Under the pieces are notes generated by a model, which did not search any database, was not told where the DNA came from, and was given only the letters and a program-made list of their open reading frames with translations. DNA of 64,000 bases from Halichoerus grypus. Taxonomy: Eukaryota > Chordata > Mammalia > Carnivora > Phocidae. The stretch covers positions 113,229,244 to 113,293,243 of the forward strand of contig NC_135716.1 of the NCBI RefSeq assembly GCF_964656455.1, read 5' to 3'. Position numbers and translations under genes: made by a program. Shown here piece by piece: positions 22,861 to 35,530 of this stretch; positions within the stretch are counted from its first letter, which is position 1, and each line of letters begins with the position of its first letter.

Positions 22861-25640
22861 AATAGTGGGTCATTGGGGACATATGACCCCAATCTATCAA
22901 GGAAAACACTTATTGTCTTTGGTAAGGTTGGAAACATAATAGAATGGTTAATATCAAGGTTCTATTCTTTCTAGAGTAGAAAATGCAAAATGTTTATAAA
23001 GATTTAAAACAAAAACAAAGAGAAACCATGACCAGAAGGAGAATCTGGGCAAGAGTATTAATGTTCCAGGGAAAAGATCGGATCCAAGCAAGAATTGATA
23101 GTCCCTCTCAACATGGGAATCATACCCCTGGCTTTTGCCTCCACCCACTGCCCATGCCGGTGCCTTCCATTCTGAACTAGTGATTTCTATAGTATCACTT
23201 CTGCGTCTATTCTTCAGCCAGTGGGAGCTGTATAACACAAGATTTGAGGTTTGTATGACTTAGCATTGTGGTACATGGAGGAATGTGACTGATTTTAAGG
23301 GCTAGAGTTAGTTCAGATTGAGCCAGCAGAAGAACAACTGAGGAAGCAAGGACCATGAGTAATGGAGAAAGCTGCCATCAGAAGACCACTGAGTTAATTG
23401 TGTGGGCATTGGCCAATAAGCTGACAAGACTGGTCTCAGCTCTTCTGAGGTGTCATACCAAATCACCCACTGGAGTGGATGCTTTCTAGACTGTGTGGCT
23501 GTTCAGTATACTTCGTCTATGTTCTTTCATGAACTCTAAGAGCGGGAATAAATGTCATCTGTAGCTGAGGCTTGATGACCTTGTTGTCCACTGGGGAGAC
23601 AGAGCTTAGATAGTAGGAGCCAGGAAATGCTGAGGTTATAACTATAGATAGAATGGAACAAAGTGTTGGGAAGAAGGTGTAGATGGTAGTGTTGCAGTAC
23701 GATTGGTAACAGGAAGGAGAAGGAACCTATGTTCTCATCATGGATGTTGTTTCAGTGAAAATCCTATTGTTGAGTTTTTTAAGCCTTTGAAGAACATTTC
23801 ACAAATATGGTGATAAACTAAAATCCCTGGTTCTCATTTGTCATGGACACTCAGCCTCCTTCAAGTCTATTTTGGTAGTTTTGGTGGTTGTTATGGATGT
23901 GAATCTTATGTCACCAGGATTTTTATGTTACAGTATGGTAGTAGGGCCATAGGATCAAGTGAGGTCTCTGAAGTTCAGTAACGTCTGTGACAGAGCATTG
24001 CAGTATTAATAGGTACTGAAGGTTCTTTTTGAGTTCCTTAGTCCTCTCCTTGGGCAGAATTTCATAGTTAACAAGTACTTAGGAATAGGCTATCTTACTT
24101 CATTCTGGACATCAACTACCAAAAGTTTTATGTTACTTTGTGAAAAGCTTGAGAAATATTTTATTGTCCTGAAGGCAGGTTCATAGCACAGGGATACTTT
24201 TTCTGGTTTGGACTTACTCCTCTAGATCATATAGGTATAGGAGACTCTTTAAGGATGGGCAATGTCAGATAAAGCCTGAATTTTTAGGTACCATTGTGGT
24301 TGCTTTTTGGTAAGGGAAATTGGATCCAGTTTGCAATGAGGAGTGGTTTGGCTCTCCATGTCCTCAGGGAGGGACTAGCACCAAGAAGGTTCTGGATGTT
24401 ATGGGAGAGAGCTATTGGTTCCAATATTAGTAGCATTCAGATTACTTGGAAACTATAATGGAAGAGCAATCAAACATTATTTCTGCAGAAGCAGAAGGCT
24501 AGTTTTTTTGGTCAGTGATGGACCTATGCATCATAATTTCATAAGCCTTTGTCCCAAGAATGTCCAATAAAACAAATGAGTCACGTCCTAAAAAAGTCTG
24601 CAGTCTTTACATTTAGGGGCACCAGAAAAAGTGGGAGTTAATAGTACTCTCTGGTTTTCCATCTCTCTTGGGCCATTGCCTAAATGTGGGAGCATCGAAC
24701 AGTTGAGCATAAGCAATGGTAGCTGGTCTAGAACTACTTTCCCAGACCTTACACTTTAAAGCCAGATAATCCTAATCATGTACCGTGTTCTTGCTGACCA
24801 ATAAAAAAAGTTACTGGGTATAATGATGTTCTCCTGTGAGAGGGGGAAAGACTGGGAGGTTTATGTTGCCCCCTTAGGAAAATTCTCTCACGTTTTTGTC
24901 TTGTTTACAGGAGGTTTCAGAGGTAAAATGAGATGACCAGCCCTAGGAGGTCACCCCAATTTAATCAATGCTGTGGATTAGTACTAGCTAACTGAGGGGA
25001 ATGGATTTGCTATTTAATTGAGACGCGAGAAAGCAGAGAGGAAAAGGGGCTAAGAATGCCGTGGACTTCAGAAGCCCCCAAACTGTGGTCTCAGAGAAAG
25101 GAGTGGAAGGTTGGTGGCTGAGTTCCACAGAGTTACTTTTACCCAGAGGAAATGTAGGTTTTAGCAGTAGCATTAGCCACTGAGAAGCTTTGGGGCTAGA
25201 GAGTGGAGAGGCCCCAGGCCCATCTCTTGGGGTGGTAGGAAGTTTTGCTTTCAGGAGTATCGCTTGGAGGACTCAGTTGCTTCAAAGCCATTTGTTTGTT
25301 TGTTTTGAACAAGGTGAGATAAAACATGCGAAATATATCCATATGAAGGTCACACGAAAGGCCCAATTTTACCTAATGTTCTTTGCAGTTCTACCCCGCC
25401 TGAGGAAATTTCTCTCAACTCCCCTTCATTCTCAAGGCCTTCTTTAGGTGTTCTTGTTCTTCTGGCTTTCTGCACTACGGGATGGCAACTGATGGACAGT
25501 AAATCTGCTCTGGAGATGAATTTCAAATGTTGAGTCTTCCAGCAAATTTGAAATTTAGCCAAGCATCTTCTCCCATTCCTACTTTTTATTCCTTATAATT
25601 TCCAAGAAACTTCCTGCTAGCAGACTTCTCAGACAGTGAC
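22861..25640. other. Long stretch without recognisable repeats or genes
   Basis: About 2.8 kb with no SINE, MIR or L2 that I can identify. The minus strand at 22954-23238 and both strands near 25190-25560 have frames of 70-94 codons without domains. A very old retroviral internal region cannot be excluded between 23250 and 24950, but I see no pol motif. Confidence 0.45.
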
Positions 25641-26720
25641 AAACTGAATCCTCATTAAAACAAAGAAAGGTTAAGGGGAAAAAATAACCTATTTAAAATG
25701 AGGTAACTCACCAGTCTTTCAGCTGTAAATTGACAATCGGATTTATATAAATCCATAATTGTATCTCTTTTACCTGCAGTTAGGCTAGTTAATGATGAAA
25801 AAAAAAAGTATACAACTGATTGTGTAGCTTTAATGAGGATTCTTTTTACAGAGTTAAAAAAATCCACCAAATTAAATTCTGCCAATTTACTCCATTGCAA
25901 ATTGAGCACCACCCTGTGAGCAGGAAAAAAAAAAAGAAAGAAAGAAAAAAAAAATCATCAAGTAGCTTAAATCAGTTACAGCTAAATGTGTAAGTCAGCA
26001 TGTGCTTTAGCCTTTAGTCATGAAGAATATATTAGATTTTAAAAATAAATGGCTTTCTGCTGAGTCTTCATTGCAATGGCTTTCTGACTTTTAATTAAAT
26101 TTTCAGTACTTGTGGATGCTTCCTCATGTACTCTGGCCACAGAGCTCGAATTGCCTCCATCATTAAGTGGAGTGGAAAACCAAATTGGAGATTATTAAGC
26201 TTGTTCATTTCTTTGTTATTGGTAGCTGGTGACTCTCTCCTTTCTACTTGTTAAATAGGGATGGAGCTTTCTACCAGGATATTTTCCAAGAATGAAATAA
26301 GCTCTCGTAAACAGAGCATGATTAGCCCTAATTCGGGAGCTTGTTAAATGTTCCTCATTATACATTTCTGGTCTGTTTCATCAGTGTTAAATGAACTTAA
26401 TGTAAATTAATAAAAACAGGTTTGCATTATTTGTAACAGGATTGAGAGTAAAGAAGAAAACTGTAAGCAACACTAAACTCAGCAACTAATGTTGAAGTTT
26501 GTATTTTTTCTCTGCTGCCCTTTCTGTTCTGTGGAATTGAATAAATTGTTCCAGAGGTTTAATATTTAATCTTTTGGAATGGAGCATTATAGTTTAGGTC
26601 TTACATTAGAGACTTTAATTGCTAATTTGGTGCTTTTCTGCAAATTTTGTTTTTGCTCCTTTTGAACTTCCCAGAAATAAAGAGATTGATGAGAATAATG
26701 TACTGTAGGAACCAATCTTC
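25641..26720. promoter_or_regulatory. Candidate conserved non-coding element (possible enhancer)
   Basis: No mobile element within about 1 kb, AT-rich, and dense in homeodomain-type TAAT cores (for example TAATTAAA at 26092-26099, further TAAT cores near 26184-26192 and 26405-26412). An 11-bp direct repeat ATGGCTTTCTG sits at 26049-26059 and 26076-26086. An A-rich tract with AAAGAAAG units lies at 25926-25954. This texture is typical of developmental enhancers but is not proof; conservation cannot be measured here. Confidence 0.3.
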
Positions 26721-28749
26721 AACAAAGGAATTTGAATTTTTATACCAGCAGGGTCAAGAACAACATAATTTTGGCTATAGAACCTAATAGTTGGTTGGTT
26801 TTAAATTCATATTTGTTTTGATTTATAAAAAGGAGTTCATTGCAGATGCTTCAAGGCAAATGTGTAATGTAAAATTCACGTTGTTTTAAACAGTGACATT
26901 CTTAAAATACAAGGCTGCTTCTCCTAATTAAGGAGAGAAGCCAAACTGAAAAGAGTTAAACATGCATAGAAGGTCAAAAAGCTAAGGGCCACTAATCTAA
27001 ATGATAACATGATTTATCTCTGAGATGTGGAATTAGATGCCTATGAGCAAGCAAGAATAATTGGGGAGACGAGCATTTAAAATTTCAAGACCTTCATTAA
27101 CTAAAATAGGATGTGCCTAAATTGCAAACTCCTTTAGATTATCTTGTCAGGAAGATGAGGGTGCTGTGATTTCAACTTTATGGTTGTTGTTGGGGTTTAT
27201 GTTGTTGATGTGGAACATCTGTATGTAGGGTCATGGTTATTTGTTAACCTCAAAAATACTGTAAGACTTATAAGAGCTGAACCAGTGTTAACTATTTTGT
27301 GAAACCAAGTTAAAGCTTGTAAATTATGAAAAAAGTGTGTCACGTAGGAGTTTTTTGGAACTTTTTACTGAAAATTTTATAGTTTCTCCAACTAATAGTG
27401 ACTATTAACTATTTGTTTAAAATTAGTTGTAACGTATATGGCAAAATCTTGATTTTCATTAGAATTCTCAGAGAATGTCATGTTCACAGTCCAGAATAAA
27501 GCAAACACAAAATGTGTTCCATGAATATCACCCATGCCAGATAGAACTAATTGTTCACAGAATGCAGTCCTGCTCAACTTGTATTGGCCCCAGAATCCTT
27601 CTTAACACAGTAATCCAGGCAGCCCCTACCAATAGATTACAGTTGTTACGTGAGACTTGTGAGGCTTTTTTGCCATCCCTGTTCTAGTTAGTGAAATTTT
27701 GGATTACTTAGATGTAGTTAGAAAATCTCTTCTTAACTTTTGTGGCAGAAACATTTTGGAACATTTTTGGCCTTAGTACGGTATGGTGAACACATTTTAA
27801 TTGTCACATCATGATTCATTTTAATCTTTGCTCTTTGAAGAACTTGTTATAATTCACACCATCATTATGCAAATTAATTTTATTTTCACAATGAATTATA
27901 TATGCAGAAAAAAGTACAGCAGATTGGGCTGAAACTGTATGGAACTCAGGATACGTACTAGAAAATTTCTCTTCCTCTCTCCCTCTTCCCTTTTTTTCTT
28001 CTCTTTTGGAAATTCCTGTTCCCTTGGGATTTGGTCAAATAACCGAGAAATAATTGAAGTGTCCCAAAGCATGGCTTAGAGGAAAGGCAGACCATAGGCC
28101 TTCTGAAATGACCGGTCAGTCAGTCATTTCAAAACGTTGTCGATCTGGCTTGGTCACGGGACTCTCCATGGTGAACCTCAGCCTCATTCCCCTTTGCTGC
28201 TCTGTTTATATTCTGCCCTAGTTCAACTTTCACCTTACCCTCTGGTATTTCCGTGCTGGCTTTTTTTGTTATAGGCTAGCTTCTGTCCTGGGTCCTTCCA
28301 CTGGATTAAGGTACATGTAGCTCTCTCCTGCCTGACTCCCCAAGTAAAGCATTAGAAATCGATTCTGGTTAATTGACAGCTTTTATTCACAGAACTCCAT
28401 TGAAGAGTTTGTTGGGTTTTTTTAGTCAATATATTTGGTGAACGAAAACTTACTCTTGCTGGTGTATACTAAAGACTGCCAGTAATTCTACATGTGTATG
28501 TGAGTATGTGAAGGTCACAGGGAAAAATTCAGGCAGAAAAACTTCAGAGAATCCAAATGTTACCTTTATCTAAAGAAACGTAAAGACTGACATGGGACCT
28601 ACATGTGGACTTAATGTGGTAACCATAAGTGGCTCTAGATGATCAAAAAATTGCAGAAATACACAAAAGTGACAAGACAATATCATTAAAATACAAGGAA
28701 GAAGAAATGAATCCTAGGTGTATAACGGTGATGATGTCCTTACAAAAAT
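26721..28749. other. Mostly unique non-coding DNA
   Basis: No gene or clear repeat. It contains a hairpin-forming inverted repeat at 28104-28131. 28180-28330 has faint L2-like text. Confidence 0.45.
28104..28131. repeat. Short perfect inverted repeat
   Basis: Arms TGAAATGAC and GTCATTTCA (9 bp, perfect) flank a 10-base loop CGGTCAGTCA. Confidence 0.85.
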
Positions 28750-28960
28750 ATTAATTGAACACTTATTATGCGATAGGCACTATTGCAAGAGCCTTCTGTG
28801 CATTAATTCCTTTCATAACCACAACAACCAGCTGCTTTTATCCCCATTTGATAAAGACACTGTATGGTAAAGACAGCAAAGGACTTGCTCAGTGCAAACA
28901 GCTAGTAAATATCACAGCTCGGAATTGAGTCCAGGGAGTCTGACTCTAGAGCCTACATTT
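28750..28960 (-). mobile_element. MIR, nearly full length
   Basis: 'gaacacttattatgcgatag', 'ataaccacaacaaccagctg', 'ttatccccatttgataaaga', 'caaacagctagtaaatatca' and 'gtccagggagtctgactcta' follow reverse MIR order across the whole element. Confidence 0.92.
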
Positions 28961-30615
28961 GGTTGGGTTGCTTTTTCCAAAGCTTAGAGCTGTGTTTTTC
29001 TCTCAGCATTCTTGAACTTAATCTAAGAAAGGAGCTACGTAGATATAGTTACCACATCATGAGTCAAGCTCTTGGCAGAAATAATGATGCTAGAGAGTAG
29101 GGTAAAAATAGAGGCTTCTGGACATGGATAGAATAGGGGAATATTACCCAAAGGGCATTCATTTTTATCAGTCCAAAGGTGCTAACCTCCAGGAAGTCAG
29201 AATGAAACAGAAATCAGAAAACGATTGCCAAATTTCAGACTTTGGATAACATTGGACCTAAATGTAGGATTGTTCGTTGTTGCCAACTTCCCTTATAGCC
29301 TCAGGTATTGAAGGAAACATGAGATGATAATAATGTTCACAGGCATCAAAGGAGGTGAGTGGCCAAAGCTTAGAGTTGGCATAAATAAAGCAAAGGCAAG
29401 CCAAGATGAGGAGCTGGGTCAAAATCTACCATCTAGTTAGACAGGCCTTGTGGAAGAAGTAGAGCAAATTAAACTAGAAAGTGCATGTAGGTATTCCAGG
29501 TAACGCTGCAAGGTGGTGATGATGGTGGTGGGGTACCGGGGCTGAGGTGTGGGCATTTGTTGCTACCCCAGTCATCTGGAAAAATTGGTCATCGTGTACT
29601 CTGGATTAGCTAGTTGCTTTCAAGAGCTCTCATTGTGTTTTGGATGGGTTCTAAGACGTTATCTTTCAGAAATAAATTACTGTGCTTTTCATACTCATTG
29701 AGCATCTAATATGTATGAGGTCTAGTGCAGAATCCTAAAATGAACACAGTCATCCTTGTGGGTAGATTAAAAAAATTACAGGCAGTCATGTTTTCCTTTG
29801 ACCCTACTCATCTCTCCTAATATTAGCACTGCTGATTTATTTAGTTGAGGGTCACCTGGACAAGTGCTGTCAGCCATCTAGCTAATTTTCATGAAAATTC
29901 TGCTTTACCACATTTCAAGCAGGTACTGAAAGGCCCCAGGTAGGTGCTAATTTACACAGTTAGAATATCCTCTCCACCATGCATTGTCTGCCTCTTGGCT
30001 CTTTATCAAATAACACAACATGTTAGACCCCTATGCCTATGACACAAACGCTTGAAAAAACCTGATGAGGGAAATGAAAATCTGTAATTCTGACTTCTAA
30101 AATCTCTAGTTCACTTCAGGGGAAAAAAAAAGGAAAGCAAAGGAAGGAACATTATTCATGTAATCTTAGGGAAATCTTAACAGTGGTGAGATTTCTTCCT
30201 AGAATGCTATGTAATCTTATCAGTTGAAAGTAATTCTTGTGATACTTAGCTCAAATAAGGATTGCCAAACAGGCTGCTCTGATGGACTTCTCTTGGAGGG
30301 TTCTTAGAAGAATTTTGAGTGATTTTCATTTATGTTTGCTAATTTCATAGATTTTTCCCAGCCTAACATTCAAAAAGCAGAGGGAAACTCTAAATCTGTT
30401 TAAAAATGATGGTGTCTGTTTCTGCACAAATGTGGTAGGGAGGAGTTTTCTCAAAACCAGTTGAATTCACGCCATCACTCTGATAGGGCAAAAGGCCTGA
30501 AGACAACCATTCGCCTTCCTCCATCCTGCCCATCCTTCATTTGCCTTTGCAAAACAGTCCATGAATAAATCAACTGGCAAAGTAAGGAAGCTATGTGGTC
30601 GCAACAGAGTGACAT
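28961..30615. other. Mostly unique non-coding DNA
   Basis: A short L2-like antisense end ('tcattgagcatctaatatgt', about 29688-29765) is the only repeat seen. No exon recognised. Confidence 0.45.
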
Positions 30616-30866
30616 AATAGTAGTAGCTATGATTTATTAAATACCCGATCCATGGCAGGTGCTCCTCTGGGACCATTTCTTTGAATCCTCATGGCAACCC
30701 TTCGAGCCAGGTGTTGACCCTCTTAGTTGGGATGAGAAAACCAAGACTCAGAAAAGCTAAGTGACCTGCTAAGGTCATCCAACTAGTCAGAGGTGGGGCT
30801 GGGGTTCAAGAACAGGTCTGCCAGATGGTAAGGCCAATGCTTTCAACACTATACCATCCTGCTTCC
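30616..30866 (-). mobile_element. MIR, nearly full length
   Basis: 'gatttattaaatacccgatc', 'gaatcctcatggcaaccctt', 'gacctgctaaggtcatccaa' and 'ggctggggttcaagaacagg' with a final 'cactataccatcctgc' follow reverse MIR order. Confidence 0.92.
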
Positions 30867-32639
30867 CTATGTTACCTGCTTTTTTAAAATTTTGTGTCCC
30901 CGAGCTCATGCCAGAAACAAAGAGACAGCCATTGCCATGTTACCAAGTTCAGTCCTGTGAGGGTCAGGCAGCCCCACCTGCCTGGATATTTCTTATTGCT
31001 GAGAACTAAGGCTTTGGGTACAAGCTTTTAAAAAAAAAAAGGAGGCTTCCCAGGCTGGCAGGTGGGTTGGCTAGCTGGGATTAAGGCACAGGGACTCTTT
31101 GCTGAGCAAGGTGCTCCTTCCTGTCAGAACACATTTCCGCAGAGCCCCGCAGTCCGCAAGCTGGTAGCACCTCCTCTTGCTTCTGCCTCCTAGTGGGCTG
31201 TCTGAGGGAGGCTATACATATGTATTAAGTTATTAAGCGGTGGTATGGGTTCTCACAAGTTCAAACACAAAGCATGCTGTGTCTCTGCTCCAGCATCTCC
31301 AGGAGGGCCTGGATTAATAGAAATGCAAATAGAGCATCTGCACAAGGCCATATGATTAGAGCCTCCCCCTCACACCTCAAAGTCAAGAGCAGAAAAACAC
31401 TGCATGTGAAACACAACAAAACATGGTGATGTAATATGCAAAGTCTGTTACCCATTGCAACCGCAGTCAGCAGAACGTTTCTACTCACACCACTCACAGC
31501 AGTTCTGCCCCAACTTTATTAGGTAAGCTCATGTTTTTCATCGGCATAAACTTGCCGTTGGTGTGTTAGCATCCCTCCCAACTCCTTTAATTGCTGGAGA
31601 CTCTGCACAGCACTGTCTGGCTCGCTCTAGAAAGAGGCTCTCGAAAAGAGAAGTGGGGCTTTCATTTTACCCTCTGCGCCTCCATCCCTCGGGGGTGGAA
31701 ATGCAAGGGTCCAAGAAGCACTTTTTGAGTTGGAGGAGAGGGTTAGGGCTCCAAACGTTCCAGCCCTGGTCTGCTACGAGCCACGGCTTCCCTGAGTTGA
31801 TTGAGGCTATAGAGTCACGGGTCTCATCTCCATTTGAGCCCGATAGCCTTCCTCTCTTCTGTGGCTGCCGTGTTCATCCTTTTCCCCGGGCAGATACTGC
31901 TCTCTGACTTCTCAGCACAGGGGCCGAATCCCAGCACCTAGCCCTGGGGGTGTTCCGCACTGGTCAGTGGGATGACGGAATTACGTGAACGAAAGAAAGG
32001 AAAGTCTGTTCGCCTCTCAGTGCAGGCTGGGGGCAGAAGGGGATGAGTGTGAGGGAGTGTGGATGAGCTAGTGCAGCTAGCTCCCCCTTGGAGAAACAGC
32101 TCAAGTCCATGTGCGACTGGCCCTTCTTGGTCTCTTTGCTTTCTGCTAGTGTTCTCCCTTCTTGGACCCATCCTCCTCCTTTACTTTAGTTGGTTGATTG
32201 AGTATATGTATGCTTATATGGCTTTAAAAAATAGTCCTTCTCCAGTCATGACCCTGTGAAGTTACGTGACTGAGGGAAGGAATCCTTGCTCCTTCCTGTC
32301 TCAGAGCAAGAGGGGACAGTGATGTGTCTGAGAGGGAGTCATGTCTAGGGATAGATTGTGAGGTGATGCTGAGCCTAGATACGTGGTATTTTTCATATTC
32401 CATTTCATATTCAGGGAGTGTCAGGCTTTGAGTGGCTGCTGAGCTGGTGGAGGGGTCATAGACTCATCAGAATGGCTGCTTATATTTATATTTGTATTTC
32501 TAGGGAATGTTACTCATTACAGGAAATTGCCTACAAATCGTTGAAGTAGATTTTCTGAGCTTATTCATGTAAGGCATTCCATCTGTTCCTTATTTGGTTA
32601 CTGCCCCTGCCCCAACACTGTTCCTTATCCCTTACCTGG
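30867..32639. other. Unique non-coding DNA, moderately GC-rich
   Basis: No repeat recognised over about 1.8 kb apart from an A-run (31029-31040). A 114-codon plus frame (31563-31907) has no domain. The embedded candidate element at 31200-31520 is listed separately. Confidence 0.5.
31200..31520. promoter_or_regulatory. Candidate regulatory element with POU octamer
   Basis: Contains a perfect octamer ATGCAAAT (31323-31330) right after GGATTAATAG (31311-31320), a homeodomain-type site, and a near-octamer ATGCAAAG (31436-31443). The 320 bp contain no repeat. The combination resembles POU/homeodomain enhancers; it is inferred from motifs only. Confidence 0.3.
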
Positions 32640-33165
32640 GCCCCAGCCATCTTATGGCCCCTGGGCTCTTTCCCGCTGCCGCTCGGTTGTATACATCCAC
32701 ACTTCTTCCGGATTCATCATTCTAAAGTGCAGCTCTGATGAAGTAACTCCTCAGCTAAACGTCTTCAATGATTTCCCATTGCCTAATAAATAAAATGCAG
32801 TCTTCTTATTTTGGCACTTAAAACTCTCTAGGCTCTGGCCCCAGGCTGCATTTTTCAACATTTTAAATTGCCTCCACTCCATTCACACTATGTGATTTCC
32901 CTCTCTCTCTAAACCCCTTCACACCATTTACCTTACTTCAAATGAAGCTCTTCTCCCGGTCCATCCCCACTTGTGGACCTGTCTTTCAGGAAGTATCTTA
33001 CCTGCTACCTTCTGTTGGAAGTCTACCAAATGCGTCCCCGTGAATGCATATCACACTTGGTCCCTCTTATTGGCCAACATCCCACTTTCCTCTGTTTTCC
33101 AGGTAATGTTTGTCACTTGGCTAGGTGTGCAGTAGATACTTGTTGAACAAATGAATCGATGCTGA
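32640..33165 (+). mobile_element. L2 3' portion, reaching the 3' end
   Basis: 'ctcagctaaacgtcttcaat' with 'gatttcccattgcctaataa', 'actctctaggctctggcccc', 'ccattcacactatgtgattt', and the terminal 'gtgcagtagatacttgttga' with 'acaaatgaatc' match sense L2 through to its 3' terminus. Confidence 0.85.
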
Positions 33166-33224
33166 GTGAATGTGCATCTCTGTCTTATCTCCCTTTAGAG
33201 TGTGTGAGGTTCCTGAGGGGGCAA

Positions 33225-33343
33225 CAGTGTGAGGTAGCAGCAAGAAACAGGGCTTTGGCTTGGAGAGGTCTGGCCCAGAGTCTCTGCTTGGCCTTGTATT
33301 AACTGTGGGACTGTGGGCAAGCTTCCTAACTTCTTTGTGCCTC
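33225..33343 (+). mobile_element. MIR 5' half
   Basis: 'gggctttggcttggagaggt', 'ctgtgggactgtgggcaagc' and 'ttcctaacttctttgtgcct' follow MIR order. It lies just after the L2. Confidence 0.85.
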
Positions 33344-34585
33344 GCCTGAATCAATGCTTGTTGAATATGTGGACTTTATTGTGGAATTTTTTGTTCATAT
33401 GCATATTCTTTAGTCCCTGGAAATGTTGAAAAGCAAAGTATTGCTTATCTTACAGATAGAAAACATTCTCTTCACATATAAATTATGACATGAACTGACA
33501 TCATAGTATACACCACAGACCTAGTAAGATTTCACTTGAAAAATAATGAGGCAGGGAAGCATTGCAGATCACCAGCATCTACCTCTTTGATAACTAACAC
33601 TGAACAATGGAAACTATGTTTGCTTTTAAAGACTATCCGTTTGGACAGTTTAACTAATTTGGGCACCCAGTAATAGACAAGACACACAACTGCTAATTCA
33701 AGTATGAGTGATGAAGAATTTCTTGGAAAAAGAAAGAAAAGGAAGGAAAAGTTCCCACAGTGATTTCTTGCATCTGCAATCCTAAATCTAATTTAGTATT
33801 AGTGCTCCTGACAGGAAAAGAAATTTCAGGGCAGTTACTCACACTTTTGAAGGTTTTATTTGGTTTAACCTCAGAAATAACTGTACTGATGGTGCTGAGT
33901 GCTCTCGGATGCAGGTTTTTTCTTTGAAATAATGGACTCCTGAGTTTCTTCTCTTCCTAAAATTAGGTCTGAGATGCTGTCAGGGCTTCCTGATGAGTGG
34001 CTTTAACTACCATGTGATGTTAAAACATAAAAAAGTAATCCCTCACCCACTTAGTGAGGTGTTTTGTTTTGTTTTGTTTTGAGAACACGTAGGAAACTGG
34101 GAAACCTCACTGACCACACCATGGATTTTAGTGTGATAGACAGTAGACCTCACTGGAGCCCTATGTCCTCATCGTCGTGCCCTTCCCCCCGTGAGCCAGG
34201 ACTGCTCTTGGTGCCACAGCCACTGAATTATGGGGAGAGTTCCATCCACGTCTCAGATACTCTCTGGGAGTCATTTTCATGTTATTTATAGCATTGTCTC
34301 CCTTTTCATGGCATTGGTCCTTTTCTTTCAAAACTTCCCTCTGGCCTCTTGTCAAACTACAGTAAAAAACATAAAACGCCTTTTTCTGTTGGGCATGAGT
34401 TAAATAACCAAACAAGAAATAGCTAATCTTTTAATGAACACTACAGGTATAATACTGCTTCATGTCCTAATTCTGGCAGAAGAAGAAGTTCTAGTTTTGG
34501 TACAGGACATAAGTCAACACAGGGCTAAGTTTTTGTTTATTTTATTTTTCCTTGGCTGATGGAATCCCACAGAACTCCAGAAATC
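33344..34585. other. Mostly unique non-coding DNA
   Basis: Includes a (GTTTT)n tract at 34061-34081. No gene or other repeat recognised. Confidence 0.5.
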
Positions 34586-34720
34586 ACTAACATTTGTATA
34601 ATTCTTTACAATTTATAAAGCACTTCTCACGAAATTTAAAATTTTTAATAGAGCCTCCCAGTAAACTTGATGTTATTTTTATTCATATTTTCTGATGATG
34701 AAATTGAGATGGGGAAATGA
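34586..34720 (-). mobile_element. MIR-family fragment
   Basis: 'ctaacatttgtataattctt', 'tataaagcacttctcacg', 'agcctcccagtaaacttgat' and 'tctgatgatgaaattgagat' resemble the reversed 3' part of MIR3 or MIRc. Confidence 0.65.
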
Positions 34721-34790
34721 TTTTGTGCTTTTCATGATTTGTAAGAAATACATGTTTGGTCATTCCCAAAATGAATTTCTCATATGGATT

Positions 34791-35530
34791 TGTTCTTTGT
34801 CCATAGTTCTTGGCTCACAGCTCCCAAATTCCTTGGAATTTCCTAAGTGTGGACAGTGATAAAGGTGTCTTTTGTTACATTAATGAAGGTGACTTTTGGA
34901 CCCTGCCCAAGGGCAGGGGCTGGTTGCCAGGAGGACCAACGCTGTGATTAAGGACTTGGAAATTTCAGTTCCAATCCCACCTCCCGGGGAGGGGGTAGTG
35001 AGGCTAGAGGTTGAATCAGCCAACTGTCAGTGACTTCATCAGTCATGACCATACAACACAGTCTCCATAAAACCCCAAAAGGACTGGGTTTGAAGAGATT
35101 CTGGGTTGGTGAATACGTGGAGATTGGAGAGCATGGTGCACCTCGTGAGGGCGTGGAAGATCCACACCCTTTGCCCATATTCTATGCATCTCTTCATCCG
35201 GCTGTTGGTTTGAATCCTTTATCATCTTTAAGAAACTGGGAAATGCCCGTGTTTCCCTGAGTTCTGTGAGTCACTTGAGCAAATCAAAAAACCTAAGGAG
35301 GAGATAGTTAGAACTTCCAATCTGTAGCAGGTAGGTCAGAAGCACAGGTAATAGCCTGGGGCTTGCGACTGGTGTCTGATGTAGTGGATAAGGGTAGTCT
35401 TGAAGGACTGAGTCCTTTTCTTGTGAAATCTGATACTACCTCCAGGTAGACAGCGTCAGAATTGAGTTGAACTCTTGGACACCCTGCTGGTGTCTGAGAA
35501 TTGTTTTGTGTTGGGTGGGGGACTCCATGC
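34791..35530 (+). mobile_element. Solitary ERV LTR (probably ERVL type)
   Basis: Collinear with a common mammalian LTR: 'ggctcacagctcccaaattc' with 'cttggaatttcc', 'accccaaaaggactgggttt', 'ggttggtgaatacgtggaga', 'tctatgcatctcttcatccg', 'tttccctgagttctgtgagt' and 'ctacctccaggtagacagcg'. No retroviral genes follow, so it is a solo LTR left by recombination between two LTRs. I am confident of the LTR but not of the family name. Old and diverged. Confidence 0.8.

Noticed and set aside
24900..24945. 'cttgtttacaggaggtttcagaggtaaaatg' read as an acceptor, mini-exon and donor
   Set aside because: An exon of about 20 bases with no supporting frame or conservation evidence; such AG...GTAAAA pairs are common by chance.
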